In this document: piece after piece, positions 40,691-49,688 of the stretch
Position numbering within the stretch: position 1 is the first letter of the stretch
Layout of the letters: every line of letters begins with the position of its first letter
NCBI GenBank assembly: GCA_910575555.1
Contig: CAJTFX010000001.1
Location: 124,001-188,000, forward strand
Length of the DNA: 64,000 nt
DNA from: Lachnospiraceae bacterium
GTDB lineage: Bacteria; Bacillota; Clostridia; Lachnospirales; Lachnospiraceae
Direction of reading: 5' to 3'
The notes under the pieces: model-generated
Told to the model about the DNA's origin: nothing
Databases searched by the model: none
The model's input: only the letters and a program-made list of their open reading frames with translations
Made by a program: the position numbers and the translations under genes

Positions 40691-43600
40691 TTACAAAACG
40701 CCGAATTCTTCCCGTACCAGACCGTCCAGCCGCCCATAGGTTTCCAGACGTTCCATCAATGTTATCTCATCCTCCATCTGCCGGCTGACCATCATGTCAT
40801 TGACCAGATCATAACGGCTTCCTTCCGCATGAGTGCAGAGCTCCTGATTCTGCACCTGTCCGCTTTCTGTTACCGTCCATGTTCCGTCTTTTTCTTCTTT
40901 GATATAGTAGGGAATTTTCTCCCCGTAAAATATCAGAAAATCTTTCACAAAAACTCCTTCATACATTTCCAGCATTTTCTGTTCCAGGTATTCCGAACAT
41001 CCCACAGGAAGATAGCTTAAAATTACATTTCCGCCGGGGATGGTGCGGTATTCCAGAAACACCTTGTCATGATACAGATATTTTCCGGCAAAAAATTCCG
41101 GCAGGGATTTATAAAATCCAAAATATTTTCCCTGGGAAATCAACTCATCCAATATCTGTTCCGCACAGGCATTCTCCTCCTCTGTCAAGGTACGGTCAGA
41201 GGCGCACCATTTTAAAAATCCCAGCCTGCACACGTCGTTCATCTCCACGCCCTCTTTCATCAGCCTGTAAATTTTTTCAAACGCATAATCTGACACCACC
41301 GCATCTTTGGCCACATACTGAGCGGACATCCAGCTCAGGCAGGCCAGTACAAGAATCTCCCTGCCCATGTTCTCCCCATAGCTTTCAAAAATCTTTTCCA
41401 GATTTGCAGAAAATTCCTCTGTATATAAAAACTGCATCAGGCAGCGTTCCTCCAGCCCATACGTATCCAGTTCAAAATCCCGGGCCGCCTGCCACAATTT
41501 CATCATTTCTTCCAGATTTCCATAGAAATACCGGCACATATAATTCAAAATTCGCTCATTGTATTTGCCCCGCAAAAACACGCTGCGGCACAGTCCCAGT
41601 AAAAATTCATCCGGCGCTTCCTCCGCCTCTTGCTCCTCCATCTGATGGCTGATGACATAAACCAGCTTGGGCGCAGAAATATTCTCACTGCCGTAAGACA
41701 GCAGCAGTTCATAGGCGCGTTTGTAATGGCGTCTGGCCACCAAAAGCTCCATAATCCGCTCTCTGGCCCGCTTCTGCATTCCTTCAAAGGATACGGACAG
41801 CAAAAATTCATCCAGCGCTTCCCCTGTATAGTTGTAATAAAAATATGCGATCATCTGGGGCCTTAATTCTTCCCGGTATTCCTGGCTGACTGCTTCCGAC
41901 TCCATAAGCATCTGCAGGTTGGGCAAATCCTCCGGTTCATAGGTCTGCCAGATTTTCTTCCCGTCAAAATATTTCAAGAGATAGGGCAGCTTCTCCTTTG
42001 CCGCGTTCCTGCCCTTGTCCATAAATTTTTCCCAGTCCATCAGCGGAACCACGGACAGCTCTTCCCGGGGCAGATAGCGGTTTCCCCTGGAATCCTCCAG
42101 TAAAATCTGATAAGCGCTGCTGTAGAGATTCACATAGCCGATTCCATGATTTAAAGGAATTCTCTGTTCCTGTTTCAGCGGGTGCTGACGCACCACCAGC
42201 TGCATTGCGCTTACGTCCTTACAGGTAACCTGATGGGTAAAAATAATCTTTGACAAATGCCCCGCCATCTCGTCTGTAATCAATTCCGGCGTCAGAGCCT
42301 CCTTATAAACCACAGACATGTCCTCATCAATTCTGCCCGCCTGAAGCTGTTTTACCGCAAATATTTCCATATTTTTCCGATAATGGGGATAACTGCTTTT
42401 CCAGGAGGATTTATGCTCAATCATGGCCCGGTACAGCTTGGCCTGGGGATGGTAGGCAAGGCTGCTGTGGTACTGGAAATAAATCACCACAGCCTTGGGC
42501 ATCTTTGCCAGCTGCTTTTTCCCTGCTGACAGCATCCACGCCTCGTAGATTCCGGCAATGCGCAGTTCTTCTCCAATCCCTAATTGATACCATTTCCAAT
42601 ACTCTTTCCCGTAGCAGTTCCACTTCATGCAGCAGCTGCAGATAGCCTGGAGCATTTCTTTCTCCGGAAACACATCGTAACAGGCGCACAAAATCCGGTA
42701 CCAGATTGGGTCAAACCCTGCAATCTCCGTTACAATCTGGCAGACCTGTTCGGCCATGCCTCTGGTAATTGCCTGGCGTCTGGCTGCCCAGTAAAGTATA
42801 TTCCGCTCAAACAAATCCGCCCGGTATATGAGAAACGGCTCCTTCTCCACGATCCGATAGGCTTCCAGATAAAGAATGGGGCTTTCCCCTGCCGCTGCAA
42901 TCTGCCTGGCGATTATTTCAAGTTTCCTGCCCTTACTGTAATTTAATTCTTCGTCCAGAAACAGCAGCATCCATAACAGCATGTTGTTTTCCTGGTTTTT
43001 GTGGTAAATTTTCCGTATTTTTCCTGTCATTTTATTGACGTAGACAGGTTCCGGTTCCCGCAATGCGCACAGATACAGATAGTAGGCATACAGGGGCGAT
43101 TCTTTCTCTACGTCATGCTTGGGAAAAGCGTCCAGGGCCCATTCCCCCTCCTGACGCTGCTTATTTACCAGAAATGCCTGGGCCCTGGCCAGTAAATACC
43201 AGAGATTTCCCGGATCAAGCTGATTCAGCTCGTCTAATTTCTTTACGGTCTGTTTCGTCCAGACCCCTGTGACCATCTTGCGGAGCCCGAAATCCAGATA
43301 GAGATTCAGCAGCTCTGTCTGTTTTTTTCGAATTGCAAGATCCGTCCGCGGCTGGTTTTGATTTCTCTGAAACACGCAGATTTCCACCTGTTCGGTCTGA
43401 AAAGGCGTCTTTAGGGTAATTCTTCCGAAATTCCTGCCTCCGTGAAGCTCTTCGGCCAGAACCATATACTCTGCCGCCCCATGGCTTCCCACAAAATCTT
43501 CTGTGGTAATCACTTTCTTCACAGGCCTGAGCCAGGGGGCGTCGCTGCTCATTTCAATGGCAATATAGCCCCATTCTTCTTTTTTCAGGGTAATATGCTG

Positions 43601-44230
43601 CTTAATGGTTTCATTCAGCCGGTAGAATTCTCTCTGGGCCTCCTCTATCCGGAAAATCACCTGTTTTTTCTTCCTGACAGCAATCAGAAATTCCTCTACC
43701 TGAGCCATGGTACAGGGCTTGCGCTTTAACATCCGGTACAAGAGCCGTTCTTCTGTCTCCTGAGGTTTGAAAACATGGATAAATTCCGGCTGTCCGAAAA
43801 TCCGCACCGCTTCCTCATAAGAATTCCGGGCCAGATTGGCAAAGTCAAAAATACTCTTTATTTTTCCTGCGGAGCTGTCCGCGTAATTCCTGGAAACAGA
43901 CACAGAAAAAGGAAGGTCGTATTCCCCCTGGCTGCTGATAATATGAAAACTTCCCTTCTGGGTATCGCCTTCTGCCAGACCTTCACTGTGAAAGACAAAT
44001 CTCTGTATCATTGTTTCTCCCTGAAATTTCGGGCTGTAACATTCCATTCTGGGACTGGAGGAGCAAATCATGCCCTGAACCGTCATATTCCCGGCGCTTT
44101 GTATCCTGAATTCGCCGGTATAATCTGTTCCTTCCACCACTTCCAAGTCCAGTTTCTCCTGGGAAAACTGAAGAATGGAAGAATTGCTTCTGCATATTCC
44201 TGCCGCCAGTTCCTCTAATTTCTTCTGCAA
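40691..44230 (-). CDS. DUF5717 family protein (very large, function unknown)
   Basis: 1179 residues, no signal peptide or clear membrane segment. The N-terminal 250 residues contain two beta-sandwich-like domains (VVEGTDYTGEFRIQSAGNMTVQGMI; MSSDAPWLRPVKKVITTEDFVGSHG). The remainder is largely helical, like a long TPR/solenoid array. A TTG start at 44230 is used, behind AGGTGAGAA, as no better in-frame start is near. It is the first gene of the four-gene operon. The family is known to me only as a domain of unknown function conserved in Lachnospiraceae relatives. Confidence 0.8.
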   Translation of the reverse strand: MQKKLEELAAGICRSNSSILQFSQEKLDLEVVEGTDYTGEFRIQSAGNMTVQGMICSSSPRMECYSPKFQGETMIQRFVFHSEGLAEGDTQKGSFHIISSQGEYDLPFSVSVSRNYADSSAGKIKSIFDFANLARNSYEEAVRIFGQPEFIHVFKPQETEERLLYRMLKRKPCTMAQVEEFLIAVRKKKQVIFRIEEAQREFYRLNETIKQHITLKKEEWGYIAIEMSSDAPWLRPVKKVITTEDFVGSHGAAEYMVLAEELHGGRNFGRITLKTPFQTEQVEICVFQRNQNQPRTDLAIRKKQTELLNLYLDFGLRKMVTGVWTKQTVKKLDELNQLDPGNLWYLLARAQAFLVNKQRQEGEWALDAFPKHDVEKESPLYAYYLYLCALREPEPVYVNKMTGKIRKIYHKNQENNMLLWMLLFLDEELNYSKGRKLEIIARQIAAAGESPILYLEAYRIVEKEPFLIYRADLFERNILYWAARRQAITRGMAEQVCQIVTEIAGFDPIWYRILCACYDVFPEKEMLQAICSCCMKWNCYGKEYWKWYQLGIGEELRIAGIYEAWMLSAGKKQLAKMPKAVVIYFQYHSSLAYHPQAKLYRAMIEHKSSWKSSYPHYRKNMEIFAVKQLQAGRIDEDMSVVYKEALTPELITDEMAGHLSKIIFTHQVTCKDVSAMQLVVRQHPLKQEQRIPLNHGIGYVNLYSSAYQILLEDSRGNRYLPREELSVVPLMDWEKFMDKGRNAAKEKLPYLLKYFDGKKIWQTYEPEDLPNLQMLMESEAVSQEYREELRPQMIAYFYYNYTGEALDEFLLSVSFEGMQKRARERIMELLVARRHYKRAYELLLSYGSENISAPKLVYVISHQMEEQEAEEAPDEFLLGLCRSVFLRGKYNERILNYMCRYFYGNLEEMMKLWQAARDFELDTYGLEERCLMQFLYTEEFSANLEKIFESYGENMGREILVLACLSWMSAQYVAKDAVVSDYAFEKIYRLMKEGVEMNDVCRLGFLKWCASDRTLTEEENACAEQILDELISQGKYFGFYKSLPEFFAGKYLYHDKVFLEYRTIPGGNVILSYLPVGCSEYLEQKMLEMYEGVFVKDFLIFYGEKIPYYIKEEKDGTWTVTESGQVQNQELCTHAEGSRYDLVNDMMVSRQMEDEITLMERLETYGRLDGLVREEFGVL

Positions 44231-44249
44231 ATTCTCACCTGCTTTGTGG

Positions 44250-44277
44250 TTGCTTTTTTATCAAGATCCGTTATAAT
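44250..44277 (+). promoter_or_regulatory. Promoter of the aminotransferase gene
   Basis: TTGCTT (44250-44255), 16 bases, TATAAT (44272-44277), about 57 bases ahead of ATG 44334. It lies back-to-back with the DUF5717 operon promoter. Confidence 0.6.
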
Positions 44278-44286
44278 GTATTATTG

Positions 44287-44315
44287 ATTATAAACCATTC
44301 AAACATTTGTGTAAA
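44287..44315 (-). promoter_or_regulatory. Promoter of the DUF5717 operon
   Basis: Minus-strand TTTACA (44310-44315), 17 bases, TATAAT (44287-44292), about 57 bases ahead of the TTG start at 44230. It is divergent from, and almost touching, the aminotransferase promoter. Confidence 0.65.
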
Positions 44316-44333
44316 TATTTTTGGAGGAAATTT

Positions 44334-45422
44334 ATGTTACAGCATAAGGACCATTTTCACGGAAGTGATTTAGAAAAAATTGAACAGCTTTACGGTATCA
44401 AAAAAGAAGAAATTACAAGCTTCAGCGCCAATGTGAATCCTCTGGGAATTTCCCCACTGCTGAAAGAAACACTGGCAAACCATATTGACGCCATTACCTC
44501 TTATCCGGACCGGGAATACCTTTCCCTGCGCCAATGCATTGCAGATTATGTGGGGGCTGACTATGAAAATATTATTATGGGCAACGGTTCCACAGAGCTG
44601 ATTTCCCTTTTTATCCAGATTGAACATCCGAAGAAAGCGCTGATTATCGGGCCCACTTACTCCGAATATGAACGGGAAATCGCTTTGGGCGGCGGAACCA
44701 GCCTCTATTATCCCCTGCAGGAGGAACTGGATTTTGCCCTGAATGTAGATCATTTTACCCAACAGTTAAACGAAAGCCTTAACCTGTTGGTCATCTGCAA
44801 TCCCAACAACCCCACCTCCGGCGCCATCCCCCGGAAAACCATGCGGAAGATTCTTGACGTGTGCAAGCAAAATGATATTTTTGTTATGGTGGATGAAACC
44901 TATGTGGAATTTGCAGATAATTATGAAGAAATCACCTCGGTTCCGCTGACTGCCTTTTACAATAACATTGTAATCCTGCGGGGCACTTCCAAATTCTTTG
45001 CGGCCCCGGGGCTTCGGCTTGGCTATGCCGTCACCGGAAACCGGGATTTTATCAAAGCCATCAACACCCGAAAAAATCCCTGGACCATCAATTCCCTGGC
45101 AGTCATTGCAGGAGAAATTATGTTCCGGGACACGGAATACATTGCCAAAACCAAAACATTGATTTCCAGAGAACGCGACCGGATGTACCAGCTGTTTTCC
45201 CGGGACAGCCGCTTTAAAGTTTATCCGCCCAGCGGCAACTTCATGCTAGTGCGCCTGCTTTCTGAGGATATGACCTCTGGGGAGCTGTTTGAGCGGGCCA
45301 TCCGGGAAAAAATGATGATCCGGGACTGCTCCACATTTCCGTTTCTGGATCACAAGTATATCCGGTTTTGTTTTATGAGCGGGGAAATGAATGACAGACT
45401 GGCGGAATGTATTATGAGATAA
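44334..45422 (+). CDS. Class I/II PLP-dependent aminotransferase (HisC/CobD-like)
   Basis: 362 residues. PLP-fold landmarks: SFSANVNPLGISP at the N-terminus, MGNGSTELIS, ICNPNNPTSG, VMVDETYVEF, the PLP lysine in RGTSKFFAAPGLRLGYA and the C-terminal arginine in HKYIRFCF. The NPLG opening and length fit the histidinol-phosphate aminotransferase/threonine-phosphate decarboxylase branch. No his or cob genes are near, so the substrate is open. ATG 44334 follows GGAGGAAATTT. It is a single gene ended by the palindrome at 45441-45522. Confidence 0.87.
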   Translation: MLQHKDHFHGSDLEKIEQLYGIKKEEITSFSANVNPLGISPLLKETLANHIDAITSYPDREYLSLRQCIADYVGADYENIIMGNGSTELISLFIQIEHPKKALIIGPTYSEYEREIALGGGTSLYYPLQEELDFALNVDHFTQQLNESLNLLVICNPNNPTSGAIPRKTMRKILDVCKQNDIFVMVDETYVEFADNYEEITSVPLTAFYNNIVILRGTSKFFAAPGLRLGYAVTGNRDFIKAINTRKNPWTINSLAVIAGEIMFRDTEYIAKTKTLISRERDRMYQLFSRDSRFKVYPPSGNFMLVRLLSEDMTSGELFERAIREKMMIRDCSTFPFLDHKYIRFCFMSGEMNDRLAECIMR

Positions 45423-45440
45423 TGAAAATAAACGGCAGGT

Positions 45441-45522
45441 TATATTTCAATGTACAAAAAACTGCCGGATTGCCCGGTTGATGTGTCAGAGGGCAATCCG
45501 GCAGTTCTGATTGTATCCAAAC
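45441..45522 (-). repeat. Short copy of the palindrome family, likely bidirectional terminator
   Basis: On the minus strand: TTTGGATAC ... AGAACTGCCGGATTGCCC ... GGGCAATCCGGCAGTT ... TTGAAATATAA. The 16-base arms (45460-45475 and 45491-45506) pair perfectly. It sits between the convergent aminotransferase and SDR genes. Ends match the family, with a minimal interior. Confidence 0.75.
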
Positions 45523-45592
45523 ACACAATGATCAGAAACTTACCGTTTTTTGAGCCAAATGAGGATTTGACAGCTCAGACAAATGCAGAACT

Positions 45593-46438
45593 CTATACGC
45601 CGGAATAAGCTGAATATCCTGCATCAATGGGAAGCACTACTCCAGTGATTGCGCTTGCCGCCTTGTCATCGCAGAGGAAGAATACGCCTCCCAGAAGCTC
45701 TTCTCCTTCCACAAAACGTCCCATAGGCGTGCCTGCCAGAATCTTATTGGAACGGGGCGTAGGCGTGCCGTCCTCCTGAAAGAGCAGCGCACGGTTCTGG
45801 TTGGACACCAGAAATCCCGGGGCAATGGCATTGCAGCGGATGCCTGTTCCTGCAAAATGAGTGGCAAGCCACTGGGTAAAATTAGATACCGCAGCTTTTG
45901 CTCCGGAATAGGCCGGTATTTTTGTCAGCGGCACATAGGCGTTCATGGACGAAACATTCAGGATACAGCCTGATTTTCTGTCTGCCATTTCTTTTGCAAA
46001 CACCTGGGTGGGCAGCAGCGTCCCCTGGAAATTCAGTTTAAAGACAAAGTCCACGCCATTGGGATCTAAATCAAAAAATGTTTTCTGCCCCTCCTTTTTT
46101 TCATGGTGGTATTCATTGTCCGTGGTGGCCCGGGGATTATTGCCGCCGGCTCCGTTGATTAAGATATCGCAGGGACCCAGATCTGCTGAAACCTGCTGAT
46201 GAACATTTTCCAGTTCTTCCTGATCAAGCACGTTGGCCTTGTAGCCTTTGCAGACATACCCCTCCGCTTCTATTTCTTCTGCCAGTTTTCTGACTGCCTC
46301 TTCGTTTAAATCCAGGGCCGCCACTTTTGCGCCCGCCTGAGCAAAGGCTTTTGCCATGGTGCCGCAAAGCACTCCTCCGGCTCCGGTTACTACGACGGTT
46401 TTTCCTGTAAAATCTATCTTTAAAGGTAATTCTAACAT
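45593..46438 (-). CDS. SDR-type D-mannonate oxidoreductase (fructuronate reductase)
   Basis: 281 residues. Short-chain dehydrogenase fold: TGAGGVLCGTMAKAFA cofactor loop, NGAGG, catalytic Ser in NVSSMNAY and YSGAK with catalytic Tyr/Lys. It belongs to the SDR group that replaces the classical long-chain UxuB in many Firmicutes, interconverting fructuronate and mannonate with NAD(P)H. It follows uxaC by 33 bases and links the isomerase to mannonate dehydratase. The family assignment leans on context; the fold is certain. Confidence 0.87.
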   Translation of the reverse strand: MLELPLKIDFTGKTVVVTGAGGVLCGTMAKAFAQAGAKVAALDLNEEAVRKLAEEIEAEGYVCKGYKANVLDQEELENVHQQVSADLGPCDILINGAGGNNPRATTDNEYHHEKKEGQKTFFDLDPNGVDFVFKLNFQGTLLPTQVFAKEMADRKSGCILNVSSMNAYVPLTKIPAYSGAKAAVSNFTQWLATHFAGTGIRCNAIAPGFLVSNQNRALLFQEDGTPTPRSNKILAGTPMGRFVEGEELLGGVFFLCDDKAASAITGVVLPIDAGYSAYSGV

Positions 46439-46471
46439 AATATTTTCCTTTCTTTACTCTTCAAACTATTT

Positions 46472-47884
46472 CTATATTGCGGGAACGTCAAACCTGAAGT
46501 AGTCCCGGGTATTATAATAGCTCAGATTCCCTATCAACTGCTCCAGCGCTTTTTCATCTGCAGGATACTGCCCGCTTTCCACCCATTCTCCCACCAGTTC
46601 ACAGAGCACACGGCGGAAATATTCGTGGCGGGTGTAGCTTAAGAAGGAGCGGGAATCCGTCAGCATTCCCACAAAGCAGCCCAGCACGCCGTTGGCAGCT
46701 AATTCCGTTAACTGGCTGCGCATTCCAAAGCGGTGATCATTGAACCACCAGGCGCTTCCCTGCTGGATTTTCCCGGTGACTCCTCCGCCCTGGAAACAGG
46801 CCATAATGGTGGCAAGGGCAGTGTTGTCGGTAGGATTCAGGGAATAGAGAATGGTTTTCGGCAGCCCTTTATTTTCCAAAAATGCGTTCAGCAGCGGAGC
46901 CGCACATTCCACGCCGGAGCTGCTGTTAACCGCGTCGTAACCGGTGTCCGGGCCAAGCAGTTCAAACTGGGGCTTATTGGTATTTCTGAGACATCCAAAA
47001 TGAATCTGCATCACCCAGTTTTTCCGGGCGTATTTTTGGGCGCAGGCAATAGTCACTAACGTTTTATAAGCATCCGTCTGTTTCCGGTTGAGGCATTTGC
47101 CTTCCATGGCCATGGCAAAGGCCTGGTTTGCAGCCTCTTGGTCCGGCTTCTCATACATGCAGTAATCCAGGCCGTGATCGGCGCAGATACAGCCGTGATC
47201 GGCAAAATAGTCAATCCGTTCACCCAGGGCAAGAGCAACATCCTCCGCCGTGTTCAGCTTTCTGCCCACTGTTTGGGACAGCTTTTCGATATATCCGGCA
47301 AACCCCGGTTTCTCAATATTAACCGCCTGATCCGGACGGAAGGCGGGGAGGACTTTGATTTCCATTTCCGGGTCCGCCTGAATCCTGTCATGATATTCCA
47401 GACTGTCTATGGGATCGTCTGTGGTGCAGATGGCCTGCACATGGAATTTCCGCATCAGGGAACGGGCGGTATATCCCTTTAAGATTTCGTTGCAGCGATC
47501 GTAAATATCGTCTGCATGCTCCGGCGTCAGGGGCTCTGTGATACCAAATCCCCGCTGAAGCTCCAAATGGCTCCAGTGATAAATGGGGTTTCCAATCAGC
47601 TTCGGCATCACACTGGCAAAGGCTCGAAACTTCTCACGGTCCGGCGCGTTTCCGGTGATTTTGTCCTCGGAAATCCCTCCGGCCCGCATCACCCGCCATT
47701 TGTAATGATCCCCGCCCAGCCATATCTGGGAAATGTTTTCAAATTTCCGGTCCTCGGCGATATCCTTAGGATTGATATGGCAGTGGTAGTCTATAATGGG
47801 CAGTTTTTCTGCTATGTTGTGGTACAGTTTTTCCGCTGTGGGGGTGGACAGCAGGAAATTTTCATCCATAAATTTTCTCATCAT
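46472..47884 (-). CDS. uxaC: Glucuronate isomerase
   Basis: 470 residues, full family length. Amidohydrolase-like barrel with the metal-binding YHCHINPKDIAEDR motif and the conserved QIHFGCLRNTN and RSFLSYTRHEYFRR segments. It converts glucuronate to fructuronate (or galacturonate to tagaturonate) in the cytosol. The first of two ATGs (47884) is correctly spaced after AAGGA; a longer frame upstream enters the palindrome element. Two palindrome elements separate it from uxuA, so it may have its own transcript. Confidence 0.95.
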   Translation of the reverse strand: MMRKFMDENFLLSTPTAEKLYHNIAEKLPIIDYHCHINPKDIAEDRKFENISQIWLGGDHYKWRVMRAGGISEDKITGNAPDREKFRAFASVMPKLIGNPIYHWSHLELQRGFGITEPLTPEHADDIYDRCNEILKGYTARSLMRKFHVQAICTTDDPIDSLEYHDRIQADPEMEIKVLPAFRPDQAVNIEKPGFAGYIEKLSQTVGRKLNTAEDVALALGERIDYFADHGCICADHGLDYCMYEKPDQEAANQAFAMAMEGKCLNRKQTDAYKTLVTIACAQKYARKNWVMQIHFGCLRNTNKPQFELLGPDTGYDAVNSSSGVECAAPLLNAFLENKGLPKTILYSLNPTDNTALATIMACFQGGGVTGKIQQGSAWWFNDHRFGMRSQLTELAANGVLGCFVGMLTDSRSFLSYTRHEYFRRVLCELVGEWVESGQYPADEKALEQLIGNLSYYNTRDYFRFDVPAI

Positions 47885-47926
47885 GGAAGGGTCCTTTCTA
47901 TCATTTTTTTGACAACGAATGTATGA

Positions 47927-48136
47927 TATTGGGATACGGACGGAACTACTGGACTGCCCTTTGACACACAAACCGGGCAGTGTTCCGGCGAACTAACTGC
48001 CTACTGCGGCTAAGGAGTTCCGGAGAGCCGTCACTCCTAAGTCTCCGTAAGCAGTGGATTTCGCCTTCACACAATACGCCCTTGAACCCTTTGCTTAGCC
48101 AAAGGGCAGTCCGGTAGTTCCTGTGTATCGAAATAT
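47927..48136 (+). repeat. Full-length copy of the palindrome family (left of the facing pair)
   Basis: 210 bases, GGGATACGGACGGAACT to AGTTCCTGTGTATCGAAAT. Arms 47942-47963 and 48100-48121 pair with one T-G wobble: stem sequence ACTGGACTGCCC, unlike copy 1 (ACCGGATTGCCC). The inner apical stem AGGAGT/ACTCCT also differs from copy 1 (AGGAAG/CTTCCT) while staying paired. Confidence 0.88.
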
Positions 48137-48232
48137 CATGCGTAACTTTGTCAGGTGCATTTTACATTTCTTGGGTGTCGGAATATAGTGTGTATAATTT
48201 GTTGGGTGTGTTTTGCTTAGGATGAACATTCT

Positions 48233-48448
48233 TATCTTTCGATACACAGGAACTCCAGGCTTGCCCTTTGGCTAAGCAAACGCTTCAAGGGCGTCTTTTG
48301 GTGGAGGCGAAATCCACTGCCTACGGAGACTTGGGAAGGAAGGCTTTCCTGACTTCCCTAGTAGTAGTTGGCAGTTAGTTCGCCGTAACCTTGCCCTGTT
48401 TGTGTGCCAAAGGGCAAGCCTGGAGTTCCGTCCGTATCCAAAGATATA
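48233..48448 (-). repeat. Full-length copy of the palindrome family (right of the facing pair)
   Basis: 216 bases in inverted orientation. Arms 48249-48271 and 48407-48429 pair perfectly over 23 bases with stem CCAGGCTTGCCC. Its inner stem is GGGAAG/CTTCCC. It keeps the shared CGGCGAACTAACTGCC and AAGTCTCCGTA blocks on the minus strand. Confidence 0.88.
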
Positions 48449-48483
48449 AATTTCACCTAAGCATTCCCCTGTTTTCTACACCC

Positions 48484-49554
48484 CTAGCAATTTCCAGCCT
48501 CCCGCTCCATCATATCCCAGCACCCCCACAAATACATGATTCCCAGCGCCCTGTCATACAGCCCGTATCCCGGACGGCACTGCTCGCCCCAGATATGGCG
48601 TCCATGGTCGGGACGGATGTATCCCTCATACCCGCAGTCATGGTAAGCCCGCATAATCTCAAGGATTCCCACATCCCCGTCGCAGTCCCTGTGGGAGCTT
48701 TCCGTGAAATCCCCGTTGGGGAAATGCTTCACGTTGCGGATATGGGCAAAGGCAATCCTGTCGCAGTATGTCCGCACAATGTCCGGCACGTCGTTCTCAG
48801 GGTTTGCCCCCAGGGAACCGGAGCACAGGCACAGGCAGTTGTGATCGTCGTCCACCATGGACAGGAATTTCCCAATGGATTCCTTGTCCACCAACAGCCT
48901 CGGCAGGCCGAAAATATCCCAGGGCGGATCATCCTGGTGGATGGCCATTTTAATCCCCGTCTCATGGCAGGTGGGCATAATGGCTTCCAGGAAATATTTC
49001 AGGTTGTCCCAGAGCTTTTCTTTGGTGACCGGCCGGTAGGCCTCAAACAGCTCGTCCAGTTTGGCCATCCGCTCCGGCTCCCAGCCCGGGAAGGTCATCC
49101 CGTGGAGATTTTTCAGGATGTAGTCCGCCATCTCTTTGTAATCTTCCTGAATCTTGGCCTTTTCATAAAATAACGCAGTGGAGCCGTCCTCCATGGGGTG
49201 GAACAGGTCTGTCCTGGTCCAGTCAAAAATGGGCATGAAATTGTAAGTCACCACCTTCACCCCGAATTTGGAAAGGTTGCGCAGGGTCTGTTTGTAGTTT
49301 TCAATGTATTTGTCCCGGGTGGGCAGGCCGATTTTAATGTCGTCATGGACATTGACGCTTTCCACCACGTCCATGTGAAAGCCGTGGCCTTCAATCTGCT
49401 GCCGCATCTGTTCAATCTCTTCCACTTCCCAGACTTCCCCTGCCGCTTTGTTATGGAGCGCCCAGACCAGGCCGGTGACGCCGGGAATCTGTTTGATCAT
49501 CTCCTGTGTGATGCTGTCGTTTCCTTCGCCGTACCAGCGAAATGTCATCTGCAT
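48484..49554 (-). CDS. uxuA: Mannonate dehydratase
   Basis: 356 residues, full length. UxuA hallmarks: MTFRWYGEGNDSIT at the N-terminus, MAIHQDDPPWDIFGLPRL, LCLCSGSLGANPENDV, HIRNVKHF and RPDHGRHIWGE, which supply the metal and substrate ligands. It dehydrates mannonate to 2-keto-3-deoxygluconate. It is divergent from an AraC gene. The minus-strand promoter has a good -10 (TATACT, 49588-49593) but no clear -35, as expected for an activated gene. Confidence 0.95.
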   Translation of the reverse strand: MQMTFRWYGEGNDSITQEMIKQIPGVTGLVWALHNKAAGEVWEVEEIEQMRQQIEGHGFHMDVVESVNVHDDIKIGLPTRDKYIENYKQTLRNLSKFGVKVVTYNFMPIFDWTRTDLFHPMEDGSTALFYEKAKIQEDYKEMADYILKNLHGMTFPGWEPERMAKLDELFEAYRPVTKEKLWDNLKYFLEAIMPTCHETGIKMAIHQDDPPWDIFGLPRLLVDKESIGKFLSMVDDDHNCLCLCSGSLGANPENDVPDIVRTYCDRIAFAHIRNVKHFPNGDFTESSHRDCDGDVGILEIMRAYHDCGYEGYIRPDHGRHIWGEQCRPGYGLYDRALGIMYLWGCWDMMEREAGNC

Positions 49555-49628
49555 ATTTCTTCCTCCTTTTACTTTTTTTGTAAATTCAGTATACCAGAGA
49601 CCAATCCGTTTTGCTTGGTAATTGCTGC

Positions 49629-49657
49629 TTGAAATATGGTAAATCTTGCTTTATAAT
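49629..49657 (+). promoter_or_regulatory. Promoter of the AraC gene beside uxuA
   Basis: TTGAAA (49629-49634), 17 bases, TATAAT (49652-49657), ending 31 bases before ATG 49689. Its position rules out longer starts for the AraC protein. Confidence 0.7.
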
Positions 49658-49688
49658 GAAAGAGCCATTCAGAAAGCAGGTGTTGCCG

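Larger units (their letters stand above)
47885..48483. other. Non-coding interval in the uxu locus filled by two facing repeat elements
   Basis: 599 bases without a gene. Two full-length palindrome elements face each other (47927-48136 and 48233-48448), about 96 bases apart. The space between is AT-rich (GTGTATAATTTGTTGGG) and could hold a promoter, but none is clear. For uxuA-uxaC co-transcription RNA polymerase would have to cross both hairpins. Confidence 0.7.

Noticed and set aside
44231-44333. Riboswitch or T-box ahead of the aminotransferase
   Set aside because: The leader is too short (about 50 bases after the -10) and no conserved structure is visible.
47885-48483. Insertion sequence in the uxu locus
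   Set aside because: No transposase-like reading frame exists in either strand; the interval is explained by two non-coding palindrome elements.
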